This document shows positions 25,810-34,256 of a stretch of DNA of 64,000 nt, one piece after another. Source of the stretch: Litorimonas sp046250185 (lineage in GTDB: Bacteria > Pseudomonadota > Alphaproteobacteria > Caulobacterales > Maricaulaceae); the NCBI RefSeq assembly GCF_046250185.1, contig NZ_CP176469.1; one strand, given 5' to 3'. Each line of letters begins with the position of its first letter. The first letter of the stretch is position 1. The notes beneath the pieces were generated by a model. The model had not been told where the DNA came from, did not search any database, and worked only from the letters and a program-made list of their open reading frames with translations. The translations under genes were made by a program, and so were the position numbers.

Positions 25810-27984
25810 CTACATAAAGCTTTGCGGATCAATATCGATTTGAATCTTGTATTTGGAGGGTGGGCGGAGCTTTGACTGCCAGACTGACATATATTTTGAG
25901 AGGTTCACCTGCGCCTCCGCCTGAATAAACAGCCGCCAGCGAAACCGCCCGCGCAAGCGACCAATCGGGGCTTCCGATGGGCCGAGTATCTCGATGCCCT
26001 TTGCACGCGGGGCCAATTTGACGAACTTCGCCGCCAAGGCCTCAACCTTTTTAAACTCTGGCCCGCTTATAATAACGGCCGCGAGCTTCCCAAAAGGCGG
26101 TAGGCCCAGCATTTCGCGCATCGCCAACTCAACGCCAATAAACATCTCGCGATCCCCAGCCGCCAGCGCAATGAGGGCTTCATGATCTGGCTGGTGGGTC
26201 TGGATCAGGGCGTGACCTGGCTTATCCGCGCGCCCTGCTCGCCCCGCAACCTGCACCAATGTCTGGTAGGTTCGCTCTCCCGCCCGTGGATCGCCCCCTG
26301 CGAGACCTAAATCTCCATCAACCACACCTACAAAGGTCAAATGAGGGAAATTATGCCCCTTCACGACCATTTGCGTCCCAACGAGAATATCAATTTCGCC
26401 ATGAGCCATGCGGGCCAAGCGCTCTGCAATCGCATTGGGGTTCCCCGCTGTATCAGAGCTAAAGACCTCGACTTTGGCGTCAGGGAAATGCCGCATCGCC
26501 TCTTCGGCAACGCGTTCAACCCCTGGCCCCACGGCTGTCAGGCCGTCTTCCGCCTCGCATGTCGGGCACCGCTTTGGCATGCGCATCGAAAACCCAGTCA
26601 GGTGGCACATGGCGCGGCCTGTCGCTTTATGTTCGACCAACCAGCTATCCGTATCGGGGCTTTTAAGCTTCTCCCCACAGTTTCGACAGATGATTAGCGG
26701 GGCATAGCCTCTCCGATTGAGGTAGAGCATAGCTTGTTCGCCGCGCTCTAAAACATCTCCTACGGCCTGTATCAGCGGCGCAGAAAGAAAGTCGCCCTTC
26801 TCTGGCGTGTTGTCCTTGAGGTCGACTAAGGCAATCTCTGGCAAGGTAATGGCGCCAGGGCGTTCTGGTAGAACGATATGCGCGTATTTTCCCGTGCGCG
26901 CATTATGGAGGCTTTCAAGGCTAGGCGTGGCGGAGGCGAGGATGACCGCATGACCGCTGATCTTGCCGCGTACAATCGCCATATCGCGAGCATTATATAT
27001 GACACCCTCATCCTGCTTGTAGGATGTGTCGTGCTCTTCGTCGACAATGATGCAGCCGAGGTTAGGGAATGGCAGGTAAAGCGCCGATCGTGCGCCCACA
27101 ACCAATTTCGCGCGGCCTTGCGCCACTTCCCGCCATACGCGGCGTCGGGGGGCTTCGCCCATAGCAGAATGCCATGCCGCGGGTTCGGCCCCGAAGCGCT
27201 CTTTGAAGCGAGACAGTCCCGCCTGCGTCAACGCAATTTCAGGGACCAAAACCAAGACTTGCTGCCCTCGCCGCAACGCCTCTGCCGCAGCCTCAAAATA
27301 GACCTCTGTCTTGCCCGATCCCGTGACCCCATCTAGCAATGATACGTTGAAGTCACCCTTACGAACCTGCGCCGCCAGATCTTCACCTGCCTCAATCTGC
27401 GATTGGGTCAATTCGCGACTTGGTAGGTCAGGATTAGGAGTCTCAAATGGGGCGTCAACAGGTCCGTCAATCGCGCGCATCGCTTTAATCTTGACCATGC
27501 CTTTGACCACACCCGCTGACACGCCCGCCCGCGCAGCAATCTCGCTGGCTCTAGCCGGGAACGGCCCACCCTCTCGCAGGACAGCCCGCCGTGCAGGTGT
27601 CAGGCTTTGCAACACCTCCCCCGTCGGTTCATAGAGCGTAACAATGGGGCTAGGGTCGAGGGCTTTATAATTGCGCATCACCATGCGCAGCACATTGCCA
27701 ACAGGTGCCCCATTATAACTCGCCGTCCAAGCAAGGAAGTCGATCAGATCAGGCGAGAGCGGGCGCGTAGCTTTGACATCCACAATGTCTTTTAATACCC
27801 GTGGCTCGCCTTTTTGTGTCAACGTCGCCGCTTGACCTACAGACCAGACCACACCTAATTTCACCTGCTTTCCAATCGGGGCAAAGACAAAGTCCCCGCG
27901 CGCAACATCCATGCCGTCAGGCACCGCATAATCGAACGGTTCTGAGACATTCACAGGAAAAAGAATTTGAGCATTTTGCGTCAC
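25810..27984 (-). CDS. priA: primosomal replication protein N' (PriA helicase)
   Basis: The 724-residue protein has the N-terminal DNA-binding domain, Walker A GVTGSGKTEVY near residue 220, the DEEH box in VDEEHDTSYKQ, a zinc-binding segment with paired Cys (ICRNCGEK, CPTCEAEDG) and helicase motifs GTQMVVKGHNFPHLTFVG and QVAGRAGR. PriA restarts stalled replication forks. It is transcribed away from fsa, with a short divergent gap (27985-28040). Confidence 0.96.
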   Translation of the reverse strand: MTQNAQILFPVNVSEPFDYAVPDGMDVARGDFVFAPIGKQVKLGVVWSVGQAATLTQKGEPRVLKDIVDVKATRPLSPDLIDFLAWTASYNGAPVGNVLRMVMRNYKALDPSPIVTLYEPTGEVLQSLTPARRAVLREGGPFPARASEIAARAGVSAGVVKGMVKIKAMRAIDGPVDAPFETPNPDLPSRELTQSQIEAGEDLAAQVRKGDFNVSLLDGVTGSGKTEVYFEAAAEALRRGQQVLVLVPEIALTQAGLSRFKERFGAEPAAWHSAMGEAPRRRVWREVAQGRAKLVVGARSALYLPFPNLGCIIVDEEHDTSYKQDEGVIYNARDMAIVRGKISGHAVILASATPSLESLHNARTGKYAHIVLPERPGAITLPEIALVDLKDNTPEKGDFLSAPLIQAVGDVLERGEQAMLYLNRRGYAPLIICRNCGEKLKSPDTDSWLVEHKATGRAMCHLTGFSMRMPKRCPTCEAEDGLTAVGPGVERVAEEAMRHFPDAKVEVFSSDTAGNPNAIAERLARMAHGEIDILVGTQMVVKGHNFPHLTFVGVVDGDLGLAGGDPRAGERTYQTLVQVAGRAGRADKPGHALIQTHQPDHEALIALAAGDREMFIGVELAMREMLGLPPFGKLAAVIISGPEFKKVEALAAKFVKLAPRAKGIEILGPSEAPIGRLRGRFRWRLFIQAEAQVNLSKYMSVWQSKLRPPSKYKIQIDIDPQSFM

Positions 27985-28040
27985 AGTGATTCGTGATAGC
28001 AGACCTGCAACAGAATCGACCCCTTTTTTCGGAGCCTCCC

Positions 28041-28691
28041 ATGAAGTTTTTTGTTGATAGTGCTGATCTAAACGCGATTGCAGAACTAGCTGACATTGGT
28101 CTGGTCGATGGCGTGACGACTAATCCGTCTATCATTGCTAAGTCTGGGCGTGACTTTAAAGAGGTCGTCAAAGACATTTGCAAGCTGACAGAGGGCCATG
28201 TGTCCGCTGAAGTGGTTGCAATGAACGCCGATCAAATGGTTGAAGAAGGCCGCATCTTGCGCAAAATTGCTGATAATGTCTGCGTCAAACTGCCTCTGAC
28301 GATGGACGGGCTGAAGGCCTGTAACGTCCTGTCGCGCGAAGGCACGCCGACCAATGTCACGCTCTGCTTTTCAGCTAATCAAGCATTGCTGGCTGCCAAA
28401 TGCGGCGCGACTTATATTTCACCTTTCATCGGACGCCTCGACGATCTCTCGCTGGACGGGATGGAGTTGATCGAGGACATTCGTACAATTTACGATAATT
28501 ACGGGTTCGAGACTGAAATCCTTGCGGCCTCTATCCGCAATGCCAACCATGTCAAAGAATGTGCGCTCGTGGGCGCTGACGTAATGACCGCCCCGCCCAA
28601 CGTGATCAAGGCTCTATCCAATCACGCTCTGACCGATAAAGGCCTCGCTGCCTTCATGAAGGACTGGGAAAAGACAGGTCAATCCATCTAA
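28041..28691 (+). CDS. fsa: fructose-6-phosphate aldolase / transaldolase
   Basis: The 216-residue protein starts MKFFVDSADLNAIAELADIGLVDGVTTNPSIIAKSG and has the Schiff-base Lys region (NVCVKLPLTMDGLKA), CFSANQALLAAKCGATYISPF and ILAASIRNANHV. Short transaldolases of this type (TalB/FSA) act in sugar-phosphate metabolism; which of the two activities applies cannot be read from the sequence. GGAG lies 6 nt before the ATG at 28041, so an upstream in-frame start at 27993 is rejected. Confidence 0.93.
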   Translation: MKFFVDSADLNAIAELADIGLVDGVTTNPSIIAKSGRDFKEVVKDICKLTEGHVSAEVVAMNADQMVEEGRILRKIADNVCVKLPLTMDGLKACNVLSREGTPTNVTLCFSANQALLAAKCGATYISPFIGRLDDLSLDGMELIEDIRTIYDNYGFETEILAASIRNANHVKECALVGADVMTAPPNVIKALSNHALTDKGLAAFMKDWEKTGQSI

Positions 28692-28732
28692 GCCTTTGCC
28701 CCGCCCACTCTGACTTAAAATAAGAGACTACT

Positions 28733-29200
28733 ATGCGAAATTGCCCCGTTGATGACTTCACCCTCGCAACTGAAACTTATGAAGGCGTGACAATCGACAA
28801 GTGCCCACATTGCCAAGGGGTTTGGCTTGACGCAGGCGAACTGGAAGCGATCCAAGAGCGCGTGGAGGTCGACCATAGCGCCGCCCTCGCCCGCCCAGAG
28901 AATACAATCGCCGGAGCCTATGCCGTCGCAAAAGCCAAGTCTGAAGGGAGCCTGTCTTGCGTGACATGCAATACGGGTCTGGTGAAACGCGAATACGGCT
29001 TTGCCTCGCAAATCGTGATTGATAATTGCCCGAAAGGTCATGGTATCTGGCTAGATGCGGGCGAATTGCAAAAGCTTGAGCAATTTTTCGAGCGCGAGCA
29101 AGAGATCGCTGATGAGGTGGAAGACGAGATCTGGGCCGACCTAAAACCCAAAGGCATTAGCGGGTTTTTCAAGGATTTGTTCGGCGCGATAAAAGATTAA
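28733..29200 (+). CDS. double zinc-ribbon protein (zf-TFIIB family)
   Basis: The 155-residue protein contains two copies of a TFIIB-type zinc ribbon, each ending in a WLDAGEL motif. The first is CPVD..CPHCQGVWLDAGELEAIQ (residues 4-40) and the second CVTC..CPKGHGIWLDAGELQKLE (about 80-122). In each copy one zinc ligand position differs from the plain CxxC pair (CPVD, CPKGH). The C-terminus is acidic and then amphipathic. The function is unknown. It lies 41 bp after fsa and may be read with it. Confidence 0.82.
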   Translation: MRNCPVDDFTLATETYEGVTIDKCPHCQGVWLDAGELEAIQERVEVDHSAALARPENTIAGAYAVAKAKSEGSLSCVTCNTGLVKREYGFASQIVIDNCPKGHGIWLDAGELQKLEQFFEREQEIADEVEDEIWADLKPKGISGFFKDLFGAIKD

Positions 29201-29222
29201 TCCCTAGCGCTTGTGGCTTGCT

Positions 29223-29933
29223 TTAAGCGGCCAGTCTGCGCAAACGCCGACGCCCCATAAATCGGTGCCACAGCAGCCCAAAACCACTGATAGCGAAAAG
29301 CATGGCGAGGAAGCTCGCGAGTTTGAGCCACCACGCATTGAAATTATCTTCACCCGTGATGTCGATAATGTGAAACCGCCACGCCACATCAAACACGCGC
29401 CATAGCCGTGTCCGCACCGCTTTTAACTCAGCCGTTTTCGTATCCAGATAGATGCGAGTATTCGACTTGTCCGCAAATTCCACCTGCCATACGGGCAATG
29501 CCCCTCTATATTCTCGGGGTGCGGCGTCTAGTTTTCGTAAAGAGGCAATCGCCGCCTCACCCATATAATATTGTTCAGCAACCTTTCGGACTGAGGCTTC
29601 ATCTAACGACGATATAAATGTGCCGTCCTTGGCGTTCATCACGATTTCTCCCGTATCACCCATCAAGATATAAGCTGGTCCCGTGGGGAGCGTTGTAAGA
29701 CGCGCGCCCGTCAACTGTCCCTCATAGGCTGTCATGGCGATCTCAATCGGGATGATATGCGTGTCAGTTAGCGCAACAGGCTCAGCCGTCGCTATATGCC
29801 TCCCGCGCACTTGATCGATCGGGAAGAGCGTCATGAAGAAACCCGATGCGAACCAGATGAAAATCTGAAGCCCCAAAATCAATCCCGCCCATTTATGAAT
29901 ACGTGTCAGATATTTGGCAAAATTACGGGACAT
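29223..29933 (-). CDS. PepSY-associated membrane protein
   Basis: The 236-residue protein opens MSRNFAKYLTRIHKWAGLILGLQIFIWFASGFFMTLFPID, the PepSY-TM signature with HKW in the first helix. A periplasmic PepSY-like part (about 45-190) and a C-terminal membrane segment (LASFLAMLFAISGFGLLWHRF) with a basic end follow. Such proteins are often linked to iron or siderophore uptake or to flavin-linked reduction of periplasmic substrates. No such gene is next to it, so the role is open. Confidence 0.78.
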   Translation of the reverse strand: MSRNFAKYLTRIHKWAGLILGLQIFIWFASGFFMTLFPIDQVRGRHIATAEPVALTDTHIIPIEIAMTAYEGQLTGARLTTLPTGPAYILMGDTGEIVMNAKDGTFISSLDEASVRKVAEQYYMGEAAIASLRKLDAAPREYRGALPVWQVEFADKSNTRIYLDTKTAELKAVRTRLWRVFDVAWRFHIIDITGEDNFNAWWLKLASFLAMLFAISGFGLLWHRFMGRRRLRRLAA

Positions 29934-30007
29934 AGGTGCGAACTAGCGATGAATTAAGGAATTCTCAACCATAAAATCCGACTATACAGTCACTAAGAGG
30001 GCTGGCT

Positions 30008-30634
30008 ATGAGACTTATTCTATCACTATCATTGTGTCTGGCGTTGAGCGCGTGTGCGTCCGTATCAGAGAAGATTCCGACAGTGAAAGTGGAGCGAAAA
30101 AAGCCAAAAATCGTGCGCCAAGTCAGCTATTCTGACCCCGTTGTGCAAAAGGCCGAAGCCGCGATGGTGTGCGACAATGCCAATATGCGGGCACGGGCTG
30201 CTGATAAAAACTCAAAAAATGACACAGCGCGCGTGCTGATCTTGGAGGAAGGATCGCGGTCTAACACGATCCTAGCGGATGTCGAAGTGAATTGCCGCGA
30301 ATACTTCCAATCGAAAGCCTACGGCGCGCCTGCGCAACCGAGCCGCGCTATATTTGAGGACACTCAAGTCGTTGCAACAAAGACGCTATACAGCAATGCC
30401 CCTGTTCCGACCCCTAAGCCTCATCCGATCATTTTAAAACAAGACGAGACGGAGAATGACGCGGCGGCGGGGCATTTTTACGCCGTTGCGCCGGGCGACA
30501 CGCTTTATGCTATTGCCCGAGAAAACTGCACGAGCGTCAACGCTATTTCAAAGCTCAATAAAATCAGCGATCCAACGATGATTGATCGCGGGCAAATCCT
30601 ACGCCTGCCCGCGACGAAGTGTAATAAACGCTAG
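30008..30634 (+). CDS. LysM-domain lipoprotein
   Basis: The 208-residue protein has a lipoprotein signal with LSAC (Cys at residue 16). A middle region of unknown fold holds Cys 55 and Cys 95. A C-terminal LysM domain from about residue 156 (HFYAVAPGDTLYAIARENCTSVNAISKLNKI) should bind peptidoglycan. It probably links the outer membrane to the wall. It is followed by a strong terminator shared with the converging coiled-coil gene. Confidence 0.85.
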   Translation: MRLILSLSLCLALSACASVSEKIPTVKVERKKPKIVRQVSYSDPVVQKAEAAMVCDNANMRARAADKNSKNDTARVLILEEGSRSNTILADVEVNCREYFQSKAYGAPAQPSRAIFEDTQVVATKTLYSNAPVPTPKPHPIILKQDETENDAAAGHFYAVAPGDTLYAIARENCTSVNAISKLNKISDPTMIDRGQILRLPATKCNKR

Positions 30635-30661
30635 CTGACACTCAATTTCCAAACACAAAAA

Positions 30662-30697
30662 AAAGCGCCTCGTAGATTTTACAGGGCGCTTTATTTT
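30662..30697. terminator. bidirectional intrinsic terminator
   Basis: AAAGCGCC (30662-30669) pairs with GGCGCTTT (30685-30692) across a 15-nt loop, with an A-run on the left and a T-rich run on the right. It lies between the converging LysM and coiled-coil genes and can serve both. Confidence 0.85.
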
Positions 30698-30726
30698 TAT
30701 TTCTTTATTTTTAACGAGAGAGCGGT

Positions 30727-31908
30727 TTATTTCACCGCTTTTAGGCGCGGACCGTCTTCGGTCACACCCGCAGAGTGTAGCGCTTGGCCGACAGACACAC
30801 CGCCAATGGCCGCGTAACGCTCCAGCTTTTGCTTTTGTACCAGAGTGATCTTGCGCAGGCTCTCCAAATCTTCCGACGCCGCCGCGTATTTCGCTGAAAG
30901 CTCTTCATATTCAGCCTTCGTGCGTGCGAGTGAGCGAGCATTGCGCTCCACTTCTTCCATCTTATTGCGAAACCGCTCTTCATTCCGATCATTGCGCTCA
31001 CGTTCAGTTTTAAGCGTATTGCGAAGCGACACAATTTCTTCGTCAAAGTGGTTGGACATATTGTCCTTGATGCGGAGTTGTGTGTTCAGCTGCTCGATCC
31101 GACGTTCCAGCGCAAGGTTCTCATTGTCCCGACGCTTGAGCGTTTCTTCAAAGACTTTCTTCTGCGTATTGTTGTTATATTTTGCATTTTCCAGCGCACT
31201 ATTGGCTTCGAAATAGCGGGCCTTCATGTCGGTCAGGTCCATGCGAAGATTTTTTGTCTCAACGGCTGATCCATCAACTTCTTTCGTTTTCGCTTCAAGT
31301 CTTGCGGACAATTCTTCAACGCTTTTACGCAAGGATACTATCGTATGCTTTTGCGCAGACAGATCAGCTGCCTGTTGCGCCAAATCATCTTGGATACCCT
31401 GATTGGTCGCCGTAACGGCAGCTAGGCGTTCATTCTTTTGAGCCAGTTGCGTTGAAAGCGTTTCAACTTCGCGGCTTTGCTTAAATAGCTTCTCGCGCGT
31501 TTCTGTTTCGCGGTCCGTGCGCTGCGCAATGTCAGCTTTCGCGGCTTCGTACTGCTGGCGCATTTCATTATGTGACCGTTCCAAATTGATCAGCTTGTTT
31601 TCCTGCTCTGACGCCCAAGATGTCTTCTGCTCCAACTTTGTCTTGAGGTCTGCGAGTTCAGCAGACAGGCGCATATTGTCAGCTTCAATCCGGCTGGATT
31701 GGCGCAAACCGCTTTCCATTTTCTCAAGCGACTTGTTCAAACCCGCTATACGGCGGGCGGCCTGCGCTTGCTGATCAGCACTGGATTTTAGCTCGGCCGC
31801 GATGCGGTCAACTTCAGCCTTTGCGATTTGCGCATCCGCATTTTCACCCGATGTTAGCGATCCGATCGGACGGCGTTCATCTGTATTATCACGTTTAAAG
31901 AAACTCAT
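30727..31908 (-). CDS. long coiled-coil protein, crescentin-like architecture
   Basis: The 393-residue protein is almost entirely heptad-like coiled coil from about residue 25 to 355, with a short basic head (MSFFKRDNTDERRPIGSL) and a 35-residue non-coil tail (AAIGGVSVGQALHSAGVTEDGPRL). There is no signal peptide, membrane segment or enzyme motif. The layout resembles bacterial intermediate-filament-like proteins such as crescentin, but coiled coils converge easily and I cannot confirm homology. GGGGGA just before ATG 31908 supports this start over one at 31956. The upstream region has a GATTC (CcrM-type GANTC) site next to TTAAC, a weak hint of cell-cycle control. Confidence 0.7.
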   Translation of the reverse strand: MSFFKRDNTDERRPIGSLTSGENADAQIAKAEVDRIAAELKSSADQQAQAARRIAGLNKSLEKMESGLRQSSRIEADNMRLSAELADLKTKLEQKTSWASEQENKLINLERSHNEMRQQYEAAKADIAQRTDRETETREKLFKQSREVETLSTQLAQKNERLAAVTATNQGIQDDLAQQAADLSAQKHTIVSLRKSVEELSARLEAKTKEVDGSAVETKNLRMDLTDMKARYFEANSALENAKYNNNTQKKVFEETLKRRDNENLALERRIEQLNTQLRIKDNMSNHFDEEIVSLRNTLKTERERNDRNEERFRNKMEEVERNARSLARTKAEYEELSAKYAAASEDLESLRKITLVQKQKLERYAAIGGVSVGQALHSAGVTEDGPRLKAVK

Positions 31909-32077
31909 ATTATCCCCCAAGGACCCTTCAGCAGAGACAATATCCCGCCGAATCAATTAGGTTAACGATACATAAATCGGATTTACCGACAAGCAATCTG
32001 ACGCCCTCGATTGCCACTTTTTCGCCACTTTTGCCGCAATTCCTTGCGTAGAGCCGAAACGAGTCTATTCAGACAGC

Positions 32078-32821
32078 GTGAAACTGGGTTTAATCATCAT
32101 TATCGCGGCGCTGGTGACGGCTACGATTTCTGGCTTATTCGGCATGGCGGGCGGGATGATTTTCATGGGAATCATCGCGGCTTTTCTGGGTGTGGCCGAA
32201 GCGATGGTCGTTCACGGCGCAGTGCAGAGCGTGTCCAACTCCTTCCGAACCTATCTCTTGCGACCCGACATTCGGTGGGACATTTTGGGGTGGCATGCGT
32301 TGGGGGCGGTGCCATCGGTCGGGGTCTTGCTCCTGCTCTCGATTACGTTGAACAAGTCGCAGCTCTATCTGGCGTTAGGCTTATTGCCATTGATATTGTG
32401 GCTGCCGCGCAACTGGCTGGCGGGGGATGCGGAGAAGCCGGCTCATGCTGTGCTGTGTGGTGCGATGGTGATGGGGTTGAATTTGACAGCAGGCGTGGCG
32501 GGGCCAGCGCTGGATTTCTTCTACGTCAAGACGGGACTTACGCGCCTAGAAATCGTGGCCACAAAAGCGATGACCATGTTCGTCAGTCATCTCGCCAAAA
32601 TCTTTTATTTCGGAGCCCCGCTAGCCATGTCAGCGGGGCTCGCAGGATTGCCGCCGCTTTGGGTGTTTATCGCCGCTATACCAGCCGTATTGCTCGGCAC
32701 ATTTATCGGGACGCGCCTGCTGCACCGTCTTAGCGACATCCATTTTCGTAGCTATACCAAATATCTCGTGACGCTAATCGGGGCGGTTTATGTCTTTAGA
32801 GGGATCGCCCTGATGGGCTGA
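32078..32821 (+). CDS. TauE/SafE family membrane transporter
   Basis: The 247-residue protein starts at GTG 32078 and has about eight membrane segments with the two Gly-rich family repeats (ISGLFGMAGGMIFMGII near residues 18-34 and LNLTAGVAGPALDFF near 134). The family exports sulfite, sulfonates or other anions; the substrate is unknown here. Its last 34 bp overlap the converging EamA gene. Confidence 0.85.
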   Translation: MKLGLIIIIAALVTATISGLFGMAGGMIFMGIIAAFLGVAEAMVVHGAVQSVSNSFRTYLLRPDIRWDILGWHALGAVPSVGVLLLLSITLNKSQLYLALGLLPLILWLPRNWLAGDAEKPAHAVLCGAMVMGLNLTAGVAGPALDFFYVKTGLTRLEIVATKAMTMFVSHLAKIFYFGAPLAMSAGLAGLPPLWVFIAAIPAVLLGTFIGTRLLHRLSDIHFRSYTKYLVTLIGAVYVFRGIALMG

Positions 32822-33759
32822 GATCGGCGCTCGAAGAACGTGTAGAGCGCGATGCCAGAAATCGTGATCGCTGTGCCGAGCGCATCAACCCAACCAAATG
32901 GCTCGCCCAGCAATATGATCGCCGCAATAATCGTGGTGATAGGCCCTATCATGGCCAGCACTGCCGTGGTTTGGGAGCCAATCTTATCAATCGCGATATT
33001 GACCAAAAATGACGGGATGATCGTGCTAAAAAACGCGATTGCTGCACCGATAAAGATCACACGTGGCGGCAGATCAAGCGACGCGGCTACACCCTCCCCC
33101 ATAGAGGCAGATATAGTAAAATGCAGAAGAATACTCACCGCAGCGCCTGTCATCGCCGTGCAGGTAAACACCCAGCTACCCATCTGATTGATGAGGCCTT
33201 TAGCGAAAAGCTGAAACATGGCGAATAAGAAGGCCGTAAAAATGATTAGCACGCTGCCCAACATCACATTGGCGCCCGTCGCGATCTCCCCGCCCGCGAA
33301 AATTACGCCAATCCCAGCATAGGCCAAGAGGATCGCCAGCACGCTCCAACGCGTGATCTTGCCGCCAAAGAACATCGTGCCAATGATTACAACAAAGATC
33401 GGGTAAGTGAACAGCAATATACGCTCAAGCTGCGCAGTGATATATAATAGCCCCGTAAAATCGAGCAATGCGCAGAGGTAGTAGCCGAGTATGCCGAGCG
33501 CGAAAGCTTGCACGACGGGCAAGAATGAAGGTTTATCGGCCAGCTTCCGCCACGCCCAGAAACCAATCAGGATATAAGCTGGCACGGAAAAGCCCATACG
33601 CAGCGCAAGCAAGGTAATTGGCTCTAATTCATTTTGCGCCAATACGACATTGGCTCCCTCGCTCGGCAAATAGGCGAGCTTCACCAACACGGCTTTTAGC
33701 GAGAAGAAGCTCGCGCCAATCAACGCCATCGCGTAGCCGAGCAAATTGCTCGATTTCAT
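32788..33759 (-). CDS. EamA/DMT family transporter
   Basis: The 323-residue protein has ten predicted membrane segments in two EamA repeats (from about residues 5 and 165), with AILLAYAGIGVIFAG closing the first and ILLGEPFGWVDALGTAITISGIALY closing the second. It is a drug/metabolite-type permease with unknown substrate. It overlaps tadA by 4 bp (33756-33759), so the two are probably co-transcribed. The 3' end overlaps the TauE gene on the other strand. Confidence 0.88.
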   Translation of the reverse strand: MKSSNLLGYAMALIGASFFSLKAVLVKLAYLPSEGANVVLAQNELEPITLLALRMGFSVPAYILIGFWAWRKLADKPSFLPVVQAFALGILGYYLCALLDFTGLLYITAQLERILLFTYPIFVVIIGTMFFGGKITRWSVLAILLAYAGIGVIFAGGEIATGANVMLGSVLIIFTAFLFAMFQLFAKGLINQMGSWVFTCTAMTGAAVSILLHFTISASMGEGVAASLDLPPRVIFIGAAIAFFSTIIPSFLVNIAIDKIGSQTTAVLAMIGPITTIIAAIILLGEPFGWVDALGTAITISGIALYTFFERRSQPIRAIPLKT

Positions 33760-34211
33760 CGTTTGCGACGCGCTTTGAAAAAAGATTTCAACAGAGCGGC
33801 GGCGTCTGCGGCCCGCACGCCCCCTATCACCTTTGGCCGGTGATGGCAGCTTGGCTGGGCGAAAAACTGCACACCGCTCTCCACCGCGCCGCCCTTGGGA
33901 TCAGACGCGCCGTAAACGACCCGTGCTATCCGCGCATTGGAAATCGCGCCGACGCACATCGTGCAAGGCTCTAGCGTTACATAAAGGGTCAATTCTGACA
34001 GGCGGTAATTGCCCGCGTGATAACACGCATCACGTATTGCTAGTACTTCTGCGTGGGCCGTTGGATCATCCAGCGCAATCGGCGCATTGCCAGACCGCGC
34101 CACAACGTCCCCCGCTGCGTCCACGAGTACCGCCCCCACAGGCACTTCACCGCGGCGTGCGGCAGCTTCCGCCTCAGCCAAGGCGATCTGCATATATTCA
34201 TCATCGGTCAC
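33756..34211 (-). CDS. tadA: tRNA-specific adenosine deaminase
   Basis: The 151-residue protein has the zinc deaminase motifs HAEVLAI (His and catalytic Glu) and PCTMCVGAI (two Cys), with MQIALAEAEAAARRGEVPVGAVLVD at the start. TadA converts adenosine 34 of tRNA-Arg(ACG) to inosine. It is transcribed divergently from rluB and overlaps the EamA gene by 4 bp. Confidence 0.95.
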   Translation of the reverse strand: MTDDEYMQIALAEAEAAARRGEVPVGAVLVDAAGDVVARSGNAPIALDDPTAHAEVLAIRDACYHAGNYRLSELTLYVTLEPCTMCVGAISNARIARVVYGASDPKGGAVESGVQFFAQPSCHHRPKVIGGVRAADAAALLKSFFKARRKR

Positions 34212-34256
34212 AGCCTCCCCTTGCTTTGTTCGCGCGAAAGGGTCAAGTGAGCGACT

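Noticed and set aside
31940..31975. CtrA box upstream of the coiled-coil gene
   Set aside because: Only one TTAAC half-site is present and the second half (GATT) mismatches, so no box is annotated.
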